Part shown: in pieces, positions 32,069 to 42,741 of the stretch
Position numbering within the stretch: the stretch's first letter is position 1
Layout of the letters: every line of letters starts with the position of its first letter
Assembly (NCBI GenBank): GCA_947168815.1
Contig: CAMVNG010000002.1
Span: forward strand, 1 to 64,000
Reading direction: 5' to 3'
Source: an uncultured bacterium
Lineage (GTDB): Bacteria > Patescibacteriota > Gracilibacteria > Absconditabacterales > Absconditicoccaceae
DNA: 64,000 nt
Position numbers and translations under genes: made by a program
The notes under the pieces: model-generated
Told to the model about the DNA's origin: nothing
What the model saw: only the letters and a program-made list of their open reading frames with translations
Database searches by the model: none

Positions 32069-32881
32069 TTAGCTAGGAAGCTGATCAGAAAAAAATAGAG
32101 GAATAACAGAACCTTCTTCATATATATTGTTATTTTCAACTTCTTCTTCCTGAAGTTCATAATCTCATAGATCAAGGATCTTAAAATCAGTAATATGAAA
32201 ACCGAAAAGCTCTTCAAGGTATCCGTTAAATTTGTTTTCTATCGCATTTATGAGTTCTCATTTTGTAGGATGATAATCGAATTCTTTATATGCTTCTTGA
32301 AACCAATGAGTAATTCATCAACTTTCAATAAAAATATTCTGGATATTTTGAGCTAAAATTAGTGAAATTTCAGGATTGTTTTTTTCCTCATCTAATAATT
32401 TTTTTAATTCTCGTTTTTTATTCTTTAATCTATCAAAAGTTTCATCGCTGATATTACTAAAAATATCGTAAATCATCTTTGATTTCATTATTCCTTGGTA
32501 AGTAATACTGAAGTGAAGGGTAAATAGGGTATAAAAATCATTTTCATTAAGAAGATCTATTTTTTTTACTCACAGTGTTTCTAATTTCTTTTGTAATAAA
32601 GCAGATGATTTTTCAAAATTTTCTTGGTCGATATCTTTTTCTTTAATATGTGTATTGTAGCTAAGAATAAAACTTTTTAAAAAATGATTAAACTCCTCAG
32701 TATTGCTACAATCTATTTCAGTGTTCTCTTTTCATTCTTCAATAAGATGTTGAATATCAATAAAAAGCTGATTATAAAAAGTCCTTCCTTCTAAAGTATT
32801 GAAAATTGCATTACATATTTCTTTGGGAGATTTCCATGGCGTCTCATTTAAAAACTTCTCATTTTTACTTATTTTTTCCAT
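32069..32881 (-). CDS. Hypothetical protein B of a tandem paralogous pair (270 aa)
   Basis: First gene of the duplicated pair (see 31220). Starts MEKISKNEKFLNETPWKSPK, all-helical in appearance, with FIESGGITHGFQEAYKEF near residue 185 and an acidic end (YELQEEEVENNN). The glycines in SGGITHG include TGA codons. The function is not known; similarity to protein A is clear but low, so the duplication is not recent. It lies 62 bases after the M23 peptidase gene on the same strand. Confidence 0.62.
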
Positions 32882-32943
32882 GACAAGAAAAATACTAATA
32901 AAACGTAATTTATTTTTTGTTTTTGTTCTATAATATTTTTATG

Positions 32944-34014
32944 TTAGAGGGAATTTAATATGTTTTGTATAGTTTGGTTTTCTGAGAATTTTGTGCGTAA
33001 GGTCGCAATCATCTCGTCAGAAAGAACAAAAAGAGTATATTTTTTTAATTTTGTATTTCAAAGCTTTATTGTCAGTTTATGAAGTCAAGCTGTATTTCAA
33101 ACAACATTAATATCTCTTCAACTTCAAAGATATGCTATTTTTTTTGCTGAAAGATCGAGTCATTGAGTACTTTCTAAATCTAATTTTTCTTTTAAAAATC
33201 AATCTCTAATATCATTAGATTTGGGAGTGATAGAAAGGATGGTACTGTTTCATTGCTTAAAAACAGTAGTTCATAATTTGTAATTAATTTCATCTTTTGA
33301 GAGATAATTAGAGGACTGGCTAATTAGATTATCCTTATGCTCTGCAAGATAGATAGCTCAATTTGTCTCCAAAAAGAGGAGTGGATCAAGAGTATTGTCT
33401 TTGATTTTTGCCCAACATCTTCCTTCATTAACAATTTCAGTTATACTTCATTCGCATCCACTTGGGAAATATGGATGTTTTCCCTCAGAAGTATCAATTT
33501 GAAAATGGACATGAATTCAAGTGGTATTTCAAGTTTTACCCATCTTAGCAATGAGTTGTTTTTCATTTACCGTATCTCAAACTTTAACAAGAATTTCGTC
33601 TAGATGAGCGTATACACTCCATAATTCAGAACTTCATGCTTTATGTTTAATGACAATAGTATTTCATCGATCACCTTTTTCTCATGCTTCAACAACTTCT
33701 CAGTCTCACATCGCATAGATTGGAGTTCCAAGAGTGCTTGCAATATCTACACCTTGATGAGATCAAAATCAAAAATCTCGTCAGTCATAATATGTACCTC
33801 ACCACATTACGGTGTAAATTTCGCGATAAAGAGGAGAATTTTTATATGATAAATAATCAGCATTAATTATACGTGGAAGTTCTATGCTGCAAATACCTCA
33901 AGTAGATCAACAAAAATTTCAAGAAACTTCCTGAACAGGATACGACCGTCAAAAAGTCTGAGAAGTTATTATGCTACATAGAATTATTCATAAACAAAGA
34001 AAACTTTTTTTCAT
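32944..34014 (-). CDS. Secreted M23-family peptidase
   Basis: Zinc endopeptidase acting on peptidoglycan crosslinks, 356 aa. It has a signal peptide (MKKSFLCLGIILCSIITSQ). The LytM domain begins near residue 85: GSHQGVDIAS (HxGxD metal ligands) and TGIHVHFQID (HxH), with VYAHLDEILVKVGD and KMGKTGNTTG between. Residues about 240-356 form a second, strand-rich domain of unknown type ending LNSL. The surroundings were read codon by codon because twenty or more TGA-Gly codons break it in the standard code. Could remodel its own wall or attack a host wall. Confidence 0.88.
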
Positions 34015-34097
34015 TTTTAAACAAAAGATTAAAAAAGCTTAAGCAGTATATTGTTTTTGTATGAAATTAAAAGTTAAAAAAAGTAGGGAATTATAAC

Positions 34098-34125
34098 TTG
34101 TATTTTTCTTTAACAAGGGTACAGT
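34098..34125 (+). promoter_or_regulatory. Promoter of the 34157 UGA-free gene
   Basis: TTGTAT, 16 bases, TACAGT. The leader that follows contains CCAAATACAAAAC, the shared AAATACA motif. Confidence 0.45.
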
Positions 34126-34156
34126 AGCTGTATCCAAATACAAAACTAATTTGCCT

Positions 34157-34348
34157 ATGGATGATTTCTACTTAACTTCAAATGCTGCGTTGCTATTATC
34201 GAACGCGCGAGCTATGCAACCTAAAGAGGGAGAAAATGAGAATTTAGGAGGAATATCAAAATCTACATTGAAAGCTCTTATTGGACAATTTCTTGGCCTT
34301 TTAATTGGTTGTATACTCTGTGGGGTAATATCTTTACTCTGTAAGTAA
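34157..34348 (+). CDS. Small single-pass membrane protein (63 aa); UGA-free
   Basis: MDDFYLTSNAALLLSNAR then a polar stretch and one C-terminal membrane helix (LIGQFLGLLIGCILCGVISL) ending LLCK. Seven glycines, all GGN, in only 63 residues; host membrane proteins use mainly TGA. It is a stand-alone unit: promoter at 34098, A/C-rich leader with AAATACAAA, terminator at 34359. It could be a tail-anchored protein or a small toxin-like membrane peptide, but no antitoxin is visible. The start ATG at 34157 is preferred over the upstream TTG. Confidence 0.6.
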   Translation: MDDFYLTSNAALLLSNARAMQPKEGENENLGGISKSTLKALIGQFLGLLIGCILCGVISLLCK

Positions 34349-34358
34349 GAAACAAGTT

Positions 34359-34389
34359 AAAAAAGGTGGTTGAATGTAACCACCTTTTT
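34359..34389 (+). terminator. Terminator of the 34157 gene
   Basis: AAAAAGGTGGTT/AACCACCTTTTT stem with T run, 11 bases after the stop. Confidence 0.88.
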
Positions 34390-34468
34390 ACGAATTATAT
34401 TTATATTTAATGTTGATTTTTCCCTTATTATTAGTAGAGTATCTTTGCTTTAATTCTTATTTTTTGTA

Positions 34469-35725
34469 ATGAAAAAAATTTTAGCATTATTGTGATGAAT
34501 ATTATTCTCATGTGGTTTTGTATTTGCTAATGATATTCCAACCCTTATTCTTTTTTATGGAGAGACTTGTCCTCATTGTAAAAATGAAGAATGATATATA
34601 GCTGAACTTCAAGATAAATATGAATTTAATCTTGAATGATATGAGGTATATTATGATACAGATAACCAAAAATTGATGGAAAAATACGCAGAACAGTTTT
34701 GAGAAAATTTCAATGGAGTACCTTTAGTTATTATGTGAAATGACTATTTTCTATGAGAAAGTTATGAGAAAACAGAGGAATTATTAAAGAAATATGCACA
34801 ATTAAAAATAGTACCAGATTCAAAAAAAACTACTAGCATTGAAAAGATAGAGAATCCTAATTCTCAACCTGTAGAATTAACAGGGAATCAAGGAATACCT
34901 GAAATAGAGGTTACAAATTTTGATTTTACAGGAGACGAAACGATTTGAATTATTGTGTCAACTTGAGATACAGAAAATGATAATCAAGATGATCAAACTT
35001 TAAAATTATTAGGGAAGGAAATATCATTAAAAAGTGTAGGTCCAGTTGTTTTTTGAATGTTATTAGGTTTTGTAGATGGAATTAATCCATGCATGTTTTG
35101 AGTACTGATATTCTTATTAACATATTTGGTTTCAGTTGGTTCAAAAAAGAAAGTACTATATTCAGGTCTAATTTTTGTGATAACGACATTTGTTCTCTAT
35201 TTTGCTATTATGTACTTAATGCATAAAGTTATCTTTTCAACAATGGCTTTATTACCATACATAGCATATATTAAGTTTGCTATAGGAATTATTGCTATTA
35301 TATTAGGTATAATAGAGGTAAAAGACTTTTTCTTTGCATGAAAATGGATTTCTTTAAAGATACCTGCTGCTGTTAAACCAACTCTTGAATATATTACAAA
35401 AAAAGGAACATATATGAGTGCATTTGTACTTGCAGTTTTATCAACTTTTGTTGAACTCCCTTGTACTATATGAATTCCATTAGCTTATGTTTGAGCTGTA
35501 TGAGAAAACATAAATATTCTTTTAGCATTATGAATTTATAATCTCTTCTTTATTATTCCGTTATTAATAATTGTCTTTGGTATTTATTATTGATTGTCAG
35601 CATTTAAGACGGATGAAAATTGAAATATGGCAATTAATGATAGTTCATCAAAGAAAATAATGAGACTTGTTGCTGGTCTTGTCTTAATACTTCTATGAAT
35701 ACTATTTATTACAAAAGTTATCTAA
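34469..35725 (+). CDS. Thioredoxin-CcdA/DsbD-like fusion, thiol-disulfide electron carrier
   Basis: A 418-aa membrane protein that likely passes electrons from the cytosol to extracytoplasmic thiols. It has a signal peptide (MKKILALLGGILFSCGFVFA), then a thioredoxin/glutaredoxin-like domain with LILFYGETCPHCKNEE (CPHC near residue 32). A spacer follows, then a CcdA/DsbD membrane domain of six helices from about residue 195. The two membrane cysteines are visible in DGINPCMFGVL and FVELPCTIGIPLAY. A natural partner is the DsbA-like protein at 10695. Many Gly are TGA. A shared terminator follows. Confidence 0.88.
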
Positions 35726-35730
35726 TAATG

Positions 35731-35768
35731 AAAAGGCATCCTATTGAAAACATAAGATGCCTTTTTTT
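35731..35768. terminator. Bidirectional terminator
   Basis: AAAAGGCATC/GATGCCTTTT stem with a T run on the plus strand and T's on the minus side. It serves both the Trx-CcdA gene and the convergent UGA-free gene at 35772. Confidence 0.85.
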
Positions 35769-35771
35769 AGT

Positions 35772-36350
35772 TTAACTTTCCCAGGCTTTCTGAACCATTT
35801 CCTGAAACTTTGTAGGCTGTTGTTTCGTGCTAAAGAATTTTAGAGCAATATCAATAAGTCCATTTTCATCTTGTACTTTTGAGATATCAACAATGCCAAG
35901 GGCGACTGCCATCCAAAACTTCTTTTCAAAGTACTGATTGTCCCTATAAAAATCTTTCTCAGAGACAAGAACCTTTATAGGTAAAATATCAGCAACTTGA
36001 GTAAAAATAGCAGTCCAAGTTTTTTGAATTAAGTTGAATTGTCTGGAAAGGGAAGTTGTGTCTAGAACTAAACACGCAGCTTTATATAGAGGGTTATATT
36101 TTCCCTCAGCCTTATCAATAAATCCACGTGCATATTCTGAAATCATTTTAGGATACAGCTTTTCTGAATCTTGTTTTTCAAGGATTCTTTCAGAATAAAG
36201 TTTACTGAGTTTTACTTTATCTTCATTAAGCTGTTCTAAAGAAATCCCTAATACTTCGGCTATAACTTTATCAGGGACATGAGCATACAGAAGATCTCGG
36301 ATACTCTGAGCTCGTCGTTCTAATTGATAATCTGTTTTGTTCATAAGCAT
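35772..36350 (-). CDS. Unknown 192-aa soluble protein; UGA-free
   Basis: All-helical looking protein with an HTH-like stretch near residue 28 (KVIAEVLGISLEQLNEDKV), which would suit a regulator but is not conclusive. Five glycines, all GGN. Its leader is A-rich (AAAAATAAAAACAAAAAATC before the ATG). A weak promoter (TTGAAA-17-TAAGCT) overlaps the end of apt. It shares a terminator with its convergent neighbour. The second ATG (MNKTDYQL) two codons in could be the start. Unrecognised; a member of the UGA-free class. Confidence 0.65.
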   Translation of the reverse strand: MLMNKTDYQLERRAQSIRDLLYAHVPDKVIAEVLGISLEQLNEDKVKLSKLYSERILEKQDSEKLYPKMISEYARGFIDKAEGKYNPLYKAACLVLDTTSLSRQFNLIQKTWTAIFTQVADILPIKVLVSEKDFYRDNQYFEKKFWMAVALGIVDISKVQDENGLIDIALKFFSTKQQPTKFQEMVQKAWES

Positions 36351-36407
36351 GATTTTTTGTTTTTATTTTTCATAAGCTTAATAAACTTGATAGCTATTTT
36401 CAAGAAA

Positions 36408-36935
36408 TTATATTTTTATTAATGTTGTGAGTTCAGAATCTCAAAAAATATCTCTTCAATGTAATCCCTCATCTGTGATTTCAATAAGAAAATTAATATA
36501 GATTTTTTTAGGATGAAATTTTTTTACAAGATTTTCTACTGCTTTCATGGTCCCTCAAGTTGCTAAGAGGTCATCATGTAACAATACAATATCATCCTCA
36601 TTTATGGCATCTTCATGGATTTCAATACTATCTGTTCAGTATTCTTTTTCATAAGTTTCACTAATTGTTTTAGCAGGTAATTTTCATGGTTTGCGAGCTA
36701 AAACTATTCATGCTCATAATTGGTAAGCCAAAGTAGAGGCAACAACAAATCAGCGACTTTCAATTCCAACTATTTTTGTAATTCACTTATCTTTATATAA
36801 ATCATACAACTCATTAGTCATAATTTTTAAACATTTAGCGTCTTTAAACAGAGTAGTAACATCACGAAAGTTAATTCCTTTGATAGGAAAATCTGGGATG
36901 CTGCGAAGATGCTCAAGTAAATATGGATTGTTCAT
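36408..36935 (-). CDS. apt: Adenine phosphoribosyltransferase
   Basis: Makes AMP from adenine and PRPP, a purine salvage step well suited to a cell with reduced biosynthesis. At 175 aa it is of normal length: IPDFPIKGINFRDVTTLF near the N-terminus, VGIESRGFVVASTLAYQLG, LARKPGKLPAKT, and the PRPP-binding loop IVLLHDDLLATGGTMKAVEN (family VLIVDDVLATGGT). TGA supplies glycines in GAGM and TGGT. Confidence 0.94.
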
Positions 36936-37040
36936 ATGAATAATATTTGATTAAAAACATCATCCTTATAAATTTCTAATTGATATATTCAATAAAATTT
37001 CTATATATTCAAATAGAGATTTATACTATTCAAACAGGGC

Positions 37041-37772
37041 ATGTCATTTTTCAAATCATTCTTAGATAAAATATTAGGTTCAAATACTCTCTATTATCCT
37101 TGATGCCTAACTAAGGTTATGCTTCCTGAGATAGAAAAGAATTATGAGGAGATTTTACATCAACTTTGAATCGATTTTATTAAACTTTCTGATAAGGAAT
37201 ACTGTTGTTGATCTCCTGTTTTGAGAGCTGGAATGAAAGACGCATATGAAAAAATAAAAGAAAGGAATATTCAAATTTTTAAAGAGCATGCTGTTTGATT
37301 AATTATTACAAATTGTCCAGCTTGTTATAACATGTTAAAATATCAATATAAATTAGAAGAAGAACATGGAATTAAAGTAGAACATATTACACAGACGATT
37401 AAGAGAAATGAAAAAAAATTAAAAGATAGTGATCTTTTAAAAGAAATAACTTATCATGATCCATGCCATTTATGAAGACTTTCTTGAATTTATGAAGAAC
37501 CAAGAGAAATCCTTAAAAAAATTGGTTATCAGGTAAATGAATTGAGAGAGAATAGAGAATCTTCATTATGCTGTTGATGAGGTTGAGGTCTCGTTAATAA
37601 TAATCCTGAACTTTCTAAAAAAATCTGTAACCAAGTATTAGAACAAGTATGAGATTGAAAAGTAATGACCTCTCCATGTCCAATGTGTTATTTCCAATTT
37701 AAAAAACATGCAAAAGAGAAAATTACAGTTAAAGAATTCTCAGAAATTATTTTAGAAAACAAAGAAAAGTAA
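37041..37772 (+). CDS. CCG-domain Fe-S protein (GlcF/LutA/HdrB-like)
   Basis: A 243-aa subunit with two CCG cysteine repeats: YYPGCLTKV with YCCGSPVLRAG, and HDPCHLGRLSG with SSLCCGGGGL plus SPCPMCYFQF. Such domains bind Fe-S clusters and pass electrons in glycolate or D-lactate dehydrogenases and in heterodisulfide reductases. Its stop overlaps the next ATG (TAATG), so it is coupled with the ferredoxin-like gene, forming the two halves that GlcF fuses into one protein. Confidence 0.88.
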
Positions 37773-38155
37773 TGGCAGAAAGAATCGTGAGAAATGAAAA
37801 TACAAAATGTAGTCACTGCTGATTGTGTAGAAATGTTTGTCCTGCATATAAAATTTTAAAAGATGAACTAGTTTCTCCAAGAGCAAAGAATATCAGTATT
37901 GATGCGTTTATGGATAATCAAATTCAAATTGATTGAAAATATTTTTTCCAGTATTGTAATTGATGTAATGCTTGTGTAGCAGCATGTCCTGTGAAATTTT
38001 GATTTGACGTAATTAAGGCAAGAGAATATGTTATACAGCATTGATTTAATTCAAAGGAAAATCAAGAAATGCTTGAAAAAATAGAAAAGCGAAGAAATCC
38101 ATTTTGAGAAATAAAGAAATGAGCACCAGCTCCAGATAAATTATATTGTTGTTAA
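37772..38155 (+). CDS. Two-[4Fe-4S] ferredoxin subunit
   Basis: A 127-aa protein with two clusters of the 4Fe-4S type, TKCSHCGLCRNVCP and CNGCNACVAACPVKFG, and a C-terminal tail ending DKLYCC. It probably wires the FAD subunit downstream to the CCG subunit upstream. Overlap of start and stop with the upstream gene and a 20-base gap to the FAD gene indicate a tight three-gene operon. Confidence 0.9.
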
Positions 38156-38175
38156 TTTATTTTTATCAGACACCT

Positions 38176-39330
38176 ATGAAATTCTATTCAGATAATCATC
38201 ATAGCTTTGTTTACAATATTGATGCTTCTCATCTTATACAAAATGAAAACGTAGAGGTATTTTTACCTGAAAATAAGGATGATATAATTGCAATTGTGAA
38301 AAAAGCAATAGATGAAAATAAGAGAATAATTTGTAGAGCTTGATGAACGAATTTAGTAGGAAATTGTTTACCAAGTGATGGAAGTTATGTAATAGATTTT
38401 TCAAATTATAATGCTGTAATAGATAAAGATTGAAGCTCAATAACGCTTCAACCTTGAATTACAAATGATAAACTAAATGAGCTCCTAAGATTGGATGGAT
38501 TATATTTCCCTGTTGTATTATGATCTCATGCATCTGCTGAAATATGAGGTATGATTGCAACAAATTGAGCAGGAATGAGGGCTATTAAGTATGGTAAAAT
38601 GGAGAATCGAGTAGAGGAGTTAGAAGTGCTTTATGTTGACGAAAAAAATGAGATTAGAATAGAACGTTTTAGTGAAGAAGAGAAGGATGATTTTTTGTGA
38701 TCAGAATGAAAAATCTGAATTGTTTTAGAAGCTAAATTAAGGGTAATTCCTCTTCCATGAAAAACCAGTATGGAATTTAAAGGCTTTGAAAAAGTAAAAG
38801 AGGCACTAGCTTATGTTATAGACGTTAAATCAAAAAATACTTCAGATCTTTCAGCCTTAGAATTATTAAGTCCACAAGTAGCTGAATACCTCAATCTTGA
38901 AAAAAAATACTACATTCTTGTAGAATATGAAAATGAAGAATGCTGAGAAATAAAAGATGAGGAAGTTATAAGAGAGTTGCGAGGGAAAAGGGACGCCTGT
39001 TATGCGGTTACGATTAATGCATGATATGATCAAATAGAGGATCCAGAAATAAATATAGAAAACGCAGAAGAATTTTTTCTTTTCTTTGAAGAAAACAATA
39101 TTCCAATTTTCTGACACATTTGAATTTGAGTACTTCATCCTCATTTCAAATCATCTCAAAAGGATTTAGAAAATAAAATGTATGCATTAGTTCAGAAACT
39201 GTGATGAAGTGTCTCTTGAGAACATTGAATAGGTAAAAAAAAATGAAATTATTTATCAGAACAAGATAAGAAACACTTCATGGAAATAAAATTAAAACGA
39301 GATCCAACGAATAGATTCTGATATGAATAA
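38176..39330 (+). CDS. FAD-linked oxidase subunit, GlcD/D-lactate dehydrogenase-like
   Basis: A 384-aa flavoprotein of the VAO/PCMH family. It has the FAD-binding FLPENKDDIIAIVKKA and CRAGGTNLVGNCLP (residues about 35-70), GSHASAEIGGMIATNGAG (about 115-132), and the C-terminal substrate domain with FGHIGIGVLHPHF and SGEHGIGKKK, whose His residues are typical of 2-hydroxy-acid dehydrogenases. It probably oxidises D-lactate or glycolate and passes electrons to the two Fe-S subunits upstream. The substrate cannot be settled from the sequence. It ends at a terminator. Confidence 0.88.
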
Positions 39331-39354
39331 AACTTCCTCAATGGAAGTTTTTTG
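39331..39354 (+). terminator. Terminator of the dehydrogenase operon
   Basis: AACTTCC/GGAAGTT stem, short loop and six T, directly after the stop codon. Confidence 0.85.
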
Positions 39355-39402
39355 CTAAAAAGGAAAAAATCGATACAATAATTGTGTTTATCTAAAAATA
39401 GA

Positions 39403-40521
39403 ATGATGACAAAAGATAATAAAATGAAAGAAAGTGGTATGGGACTTTACATAGTATTTTTGATTATTTGAGCTGCCCTATTATTCTCAATGTCCGCATT
39501 CGCTTTAGAGGATTCTGAAGGGATTCCATTTTTAATATTTCCCTTAATTATGTGTTGAGTAGGAGGATATTGATTATACAAAAGGATAATGAAAATGCGT
39601 AAAAAAAGGACGCTTTTGGCAAGAGGTATAAAAAAAGACTTAAGAATTACTGAAATAAAATCAACAAATTTAGTGGTATTCAGCTGATCTGCAAGAACAC
39701 CATATAGTGGATACCGTATTATTGCAAAAGATTGAGAAAAACAGTATGAATCAGAAACGTTTTATGTGAAGGCAATATCAGAATTTGCTAGAGTAGGAGA
39801 TATTATTCCAGTATATTATTCGCAAGAAAATTCTAATTTCTATTGGTGCGATGTTGATAGTATTATAAGAGAAGCACAACCAGAGTTTTCTTTTAAAACT
39901 GCTGGAGATAATAAAGAATATAAAGAAAACCTAAATGAGTTTAAGGAGTTAGCATGAAGAGATGTTATTTATGATGAAATAGATTCCTCAGAAAAACCGA
40001 AGGTAACTTTTGTAGATTATGTTCCTTCGATAATGATTTTCCTTATGTTAGCTATGATTATTTGTAGTTTATGAACTGTTCTAAATTTCTCTGATATTAG
40101 TAAAACTTTTAGTAAAGAGAATATCACGGATATTATCTATGTACATCCAGAAGTAATAATTATGCTTTTCCCAATAGTAATCTTACTAATTCTTGGAATA
40201 AAAAGTGTATTACAGATAAGAAATAAACAAAAAATGATAGAAAGTTGAATAAGAATAATAGCTCAAGTTACGGATATCAAGATTAAAAGATGAAAGAATA
40301 CAAGTTATATTATTTATGCAACAAATTGAGCTAATGATTTTAAAAGTGATCCAATATCTTTTTGTACTTATGAGGTAGGGGATAAAATCCCTGTCTATGT
40401 TGATGAATTTGATAATAAAAAATATTGGGTAGATACTTCAAAATCCCGTTTTACAATTAATAATTTAGTAAATAAATTTAACGATTTTTTAGGGAATGGA
40501 ATGATAAAAAAGGGAAATTAA
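39403..40521 (+). CDS. Membrane protein with two DUF3592-like repeats
   Basis: A 372-aa protein with two matching halves. Each half has one to two membrane helices followed by a small beta domain: SAFARVGDIIPVYYSQENSN-like (AISEFARVGDIIPVYY near residue 126 and TYEVGDKIPVYVDEFDNKK near 325). This VGDxIPVYY pattern is typical of DUF3592-like domains of unknown role. Helices lie at about 13-35, 45-60, 206-230 and 248-266. TGA-Gly are frequent. There is a terminator before it and a convergent MATE gene after it. Confidence 0.68.
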
Positions 40522-40539
40522 TAAAGAGCTCAGAGACAC

Positions 40540-40576
40540 AAAAAAAGAGCAGATGAATATTTTAGTATCTGCTCTT
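40540..40576 (-). terminator. Terminator of the MATE exporter gene
   Basis: AAGAGCAGAT/ATCTGCTCTT stem with seven T on the minus strand, 30 bases after the MATE stop. Confidence 0.85.
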
Positions 40577-40605
40577 GAAATATTATAAAGGAAATAGAAT
40601 TCTAT

Positions 40606-42060
40606 TTAATTTGAGATTAAACTTCTTTCAGCAACAATTTCATAAAGTTCTTTAGAAATATTCGTACTTTTTAAAGATTTCTCTTTTATATCTTCCTCTT
40701 TATTATGTTTTTTACAAAGTGATTTATTTTCTTTCATCAAGAACCCTAAAGCGAGAAGTACAGAAACAAAATCCGCAACAGCTCCAGCATATAGAATTCA
40801 CATAATACCAAAAATGTGTCAAAGAATGAAGAAAGCAGGTATAAGAATAATAATCTGTCTTGAAAGAGATAATAACACACTTATTCTGCTTTTTCAAATA
40901 GATTGGAAGAATATTCATGCAGGAATTTGAATTCAATAACAGAAACAGAAGAATAGATAAATCTTAAACGCTAATATAGCAAACTCAATATACAGTGCAT
41001 CTCATGCTCCAAAAATTCAAATAATAAGTCCAGGAATGGTTTGGAAAAGGATAAATGCAGTAATTCAAACAATTGAGCAAACAATTAATACTAAGTTTAA
41101 AGTCTCTCTTACTCTATGATATAGCTTAGCTCAGTAGTTGTATCCAACAATAGGTTGTGATCAAACAGAAATTCATAAAATGATACTATTCAAAATCATA
41201 GCCAATTTCATAACGATACCAAGAACAGTGATAGGAATATCTGGTCAATACTTAGAAAGGCTTCAATATTTAGCGAGTAAGTTATTAGAAACAGCAATAA
41301 CTGCAACAATACTGATTTGGTTGATAAGACTACTAACACCTAATCCAGCAATTTTACCTATATAATGTAAATCAAAGGTAAAGATATTACGAGTTAGACT
41401 TATTGAATTAAGCCTTGTTATATACCAGGTATTGAGTGAAAAGGTAATAAACTGAGAAATAATGGTTGCATATGCTGCTCATGCAATACCCAAATCAAGA
41501 ACGAAAATGAAAAGAGGGTCTAATAGAGTATTAATAACTGCTCAAATAATCATAGATAACATAGCAAATTTAGGATTTCCATCGGCTCTAATAATTGAGT
41601 TGAGCGTGATTCAAATCATAAAGAAAGGAATTCCTAACATTATAATTCAACCATAAGTAGTTGCATATTCTCTCAATGCATCCGTACAACCAAAAAGATT
41701 AAGAAGTTGTGGTAAGAAGGTTAAAGTAATTCAACAAAAAATTAATGAAGTAATTACAGACATAAAAATACCTGTAGCAACTCATTTAGCAGCTTCATCT
41801 TTCCTCTTTTCTCAAAGTTTTAGACTTAGCCAACTAGCGGATCAATCTCAAAAAAGACATCAGAATCAAAGACAAATCATTGTTAATGGGAAAACAATAT
41901 TTGTTGCTCCGTTTGCTAGATATCAAATTCCTCTTCCTATAAAAATCTGATCAACAATATTATACAATGCATTTACAATGAATGAGATTACACATGGAAT
42001 AGAAAAGCTAATCAATAATTTAGATATTTTTTCCTTTCACAAGAAAGTTTCTTTAGTCAT
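40606..42060 (-). CDS. MATE-family multidrug/sodium antiporter
   Basis: A 484-aa exporter with twelve hydrophobic segments in two repeats. Typical segments: SFSIPCVISFIVNALYNIVD near residue 18, QIFIGRGIGYLANGATNI, GIPFFMIGITLNSIIRADGN near 150 and the later NLLAKYGSLSKYG region. The family removes drugs, flavins or other cations using Na+ or H+. Gly are mostly TGA. A hairpin with a T run sits in its leader at 42104-42127 and may control its expression. The C-terminus carries a cytosolic Lys/Glu-rich tail. Confidence 0.9.
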
Positions 42061-42103
42061 AATAATTATGTAAGTAAAATTAGTAATAATGAAATTCCTC
42101 CGC

Positions 42104-42127
42104 AAAAAAAATCTCTAAGAATAGAGA
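42104..42127 (-). promoter_or_regulatory. Leader hairpin with T run (possible attenuator) upstream of the MATE gene
   Basis: Minus strand TCTCTA/TAGAGA short stem followed by eight T, ending about 44 bases before the MATE start. Its position, after a candidate promoter and before the gene, suggests transcription attenuation or a small regulatory RNA. The stem is short (6 bp). Confidence 0.4.
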
Positions 42128-42193
42128 AGTTTATTAAACTATAAATTCTATGTTAGAAAAATAGAGTACTAATGAAAAATTTACAGCCAAGAA

Positions 42194-42221
42194 CTTATAG
42201 TGATTGAATATTTTAATTCAA
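42194..42221 (-). promoter_or_regulatory. Candidate promoter of the MATE leader
   Basis: Minus strand TTGAAT, 16 bases, TATAAG. Would give a leader of about 130 bases containing the 42104 hairpin. The remaining sequence of the 42061-42355 gap is AT-rich, with no convincing ORF. Confidence 0.4.
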
Positions 42222-42263
42222 CAGGATTTTTATTAAAACAATAACAAAAATTCTAGCTTTCTC

Positions 42264-42292
42264 TTGAATTAGAAGAATGTGTTGTGTATATT
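42264..42292 (+). promoter_or_regulatory. Promoter of the 42356 UGA-free gene
   Basis: TTGAAT, exactly 17 bases, TATATT. The leader contains a small hairpin CGACA/TGTCG at 42324-42338 and then an A/C-rich run to the ATG. Confidence 0.55.
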
Positions 42293-42355
42293 AATTTTAC
42301 TATTCAAAAAATGAATAGTGGTACCGACAGCCAATGTCGAACAAAAAACAAATAC

Positions 42356-42682
42356 ATGTGTATGATAAAAACGTCATTTAAACATGATTCGGTAATTATT
42401 ACCGACTCTCTCGAGGAGGCTACTGAGATTGATCCAGAGCTTCAGAATGTAGATCTCTTGGTAATTGGAGGTAAGCTTGCTCGGCAGAAGAATTGGAAGC
42501 CGGCAGAAGACCAACAGCAGATTCCAGAAGAATTTCTTGCAGATTCTCAGCTTAAGGACAAGGTTGTGGTCCGTATAGGATTAGGTTATCTTTTCTTGCT
42601 GGATGTTGCGACGAAAACCTGTATTAAGGTCTTTGACACAAAACTGCCTAATACTTTGAATCGTTATCTATGTGCCTACTAA
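42356..42682 (+). CDS. Unknown 108-aa soluble protein; UGA-free, high GC
   Basis: Starts MCMIKTSFKHDSVIITD and includes LLVIGGKLARQKNW and VVRIGLGYLFLLDVATK. No recognised domain. Its four glycines are all GGN, and its codons are visibly more G/C-rich than those of the flanking genes (for example 42440-42560). The ATG is preceded by AACAAAAAACAAATAC, the same leader end as at the gene at 3489. An in-frame ATG at 42311 would add 15 residues but lies before the leader hairpin. Own promoter and terminator; monocistronic. Confidence 0.6.
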   Translation: MCMIKTSFKHDSVIITDSLEEATEIDPELQNVDLLVIGGKLARQKNWKPAEDQQQIPEEFLADSQLKDKVVVRIGLGYLFLLDVATKTCIKVFDTKLPNTLNRYLCAY

Positions 42683-42699
42683 AAGGGGGAGTAAAATTT

Positions 42700-42732
42700 A
42701 AGCTAAGAAGTAATTGCTTCTTGGCTTTTTTC
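42700..42732 (+). terminator. Terminator of the 42356 gene
   Basis: AAGCTAAGAAG/CTTCTTGGCTT stem (G-U pairs) with a T run. Confidence 0.85.
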
Positions 42733-42741
42733 TTAGTTATT

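Noticed and set aside
42171-42215. Tiny ORF MKNLQPRTYSDGIF in the gap before the 42356 gene
   Set aside because: Only 14 codons, no leader features, and it overlaps the candidate MATE promoter on the other strand.
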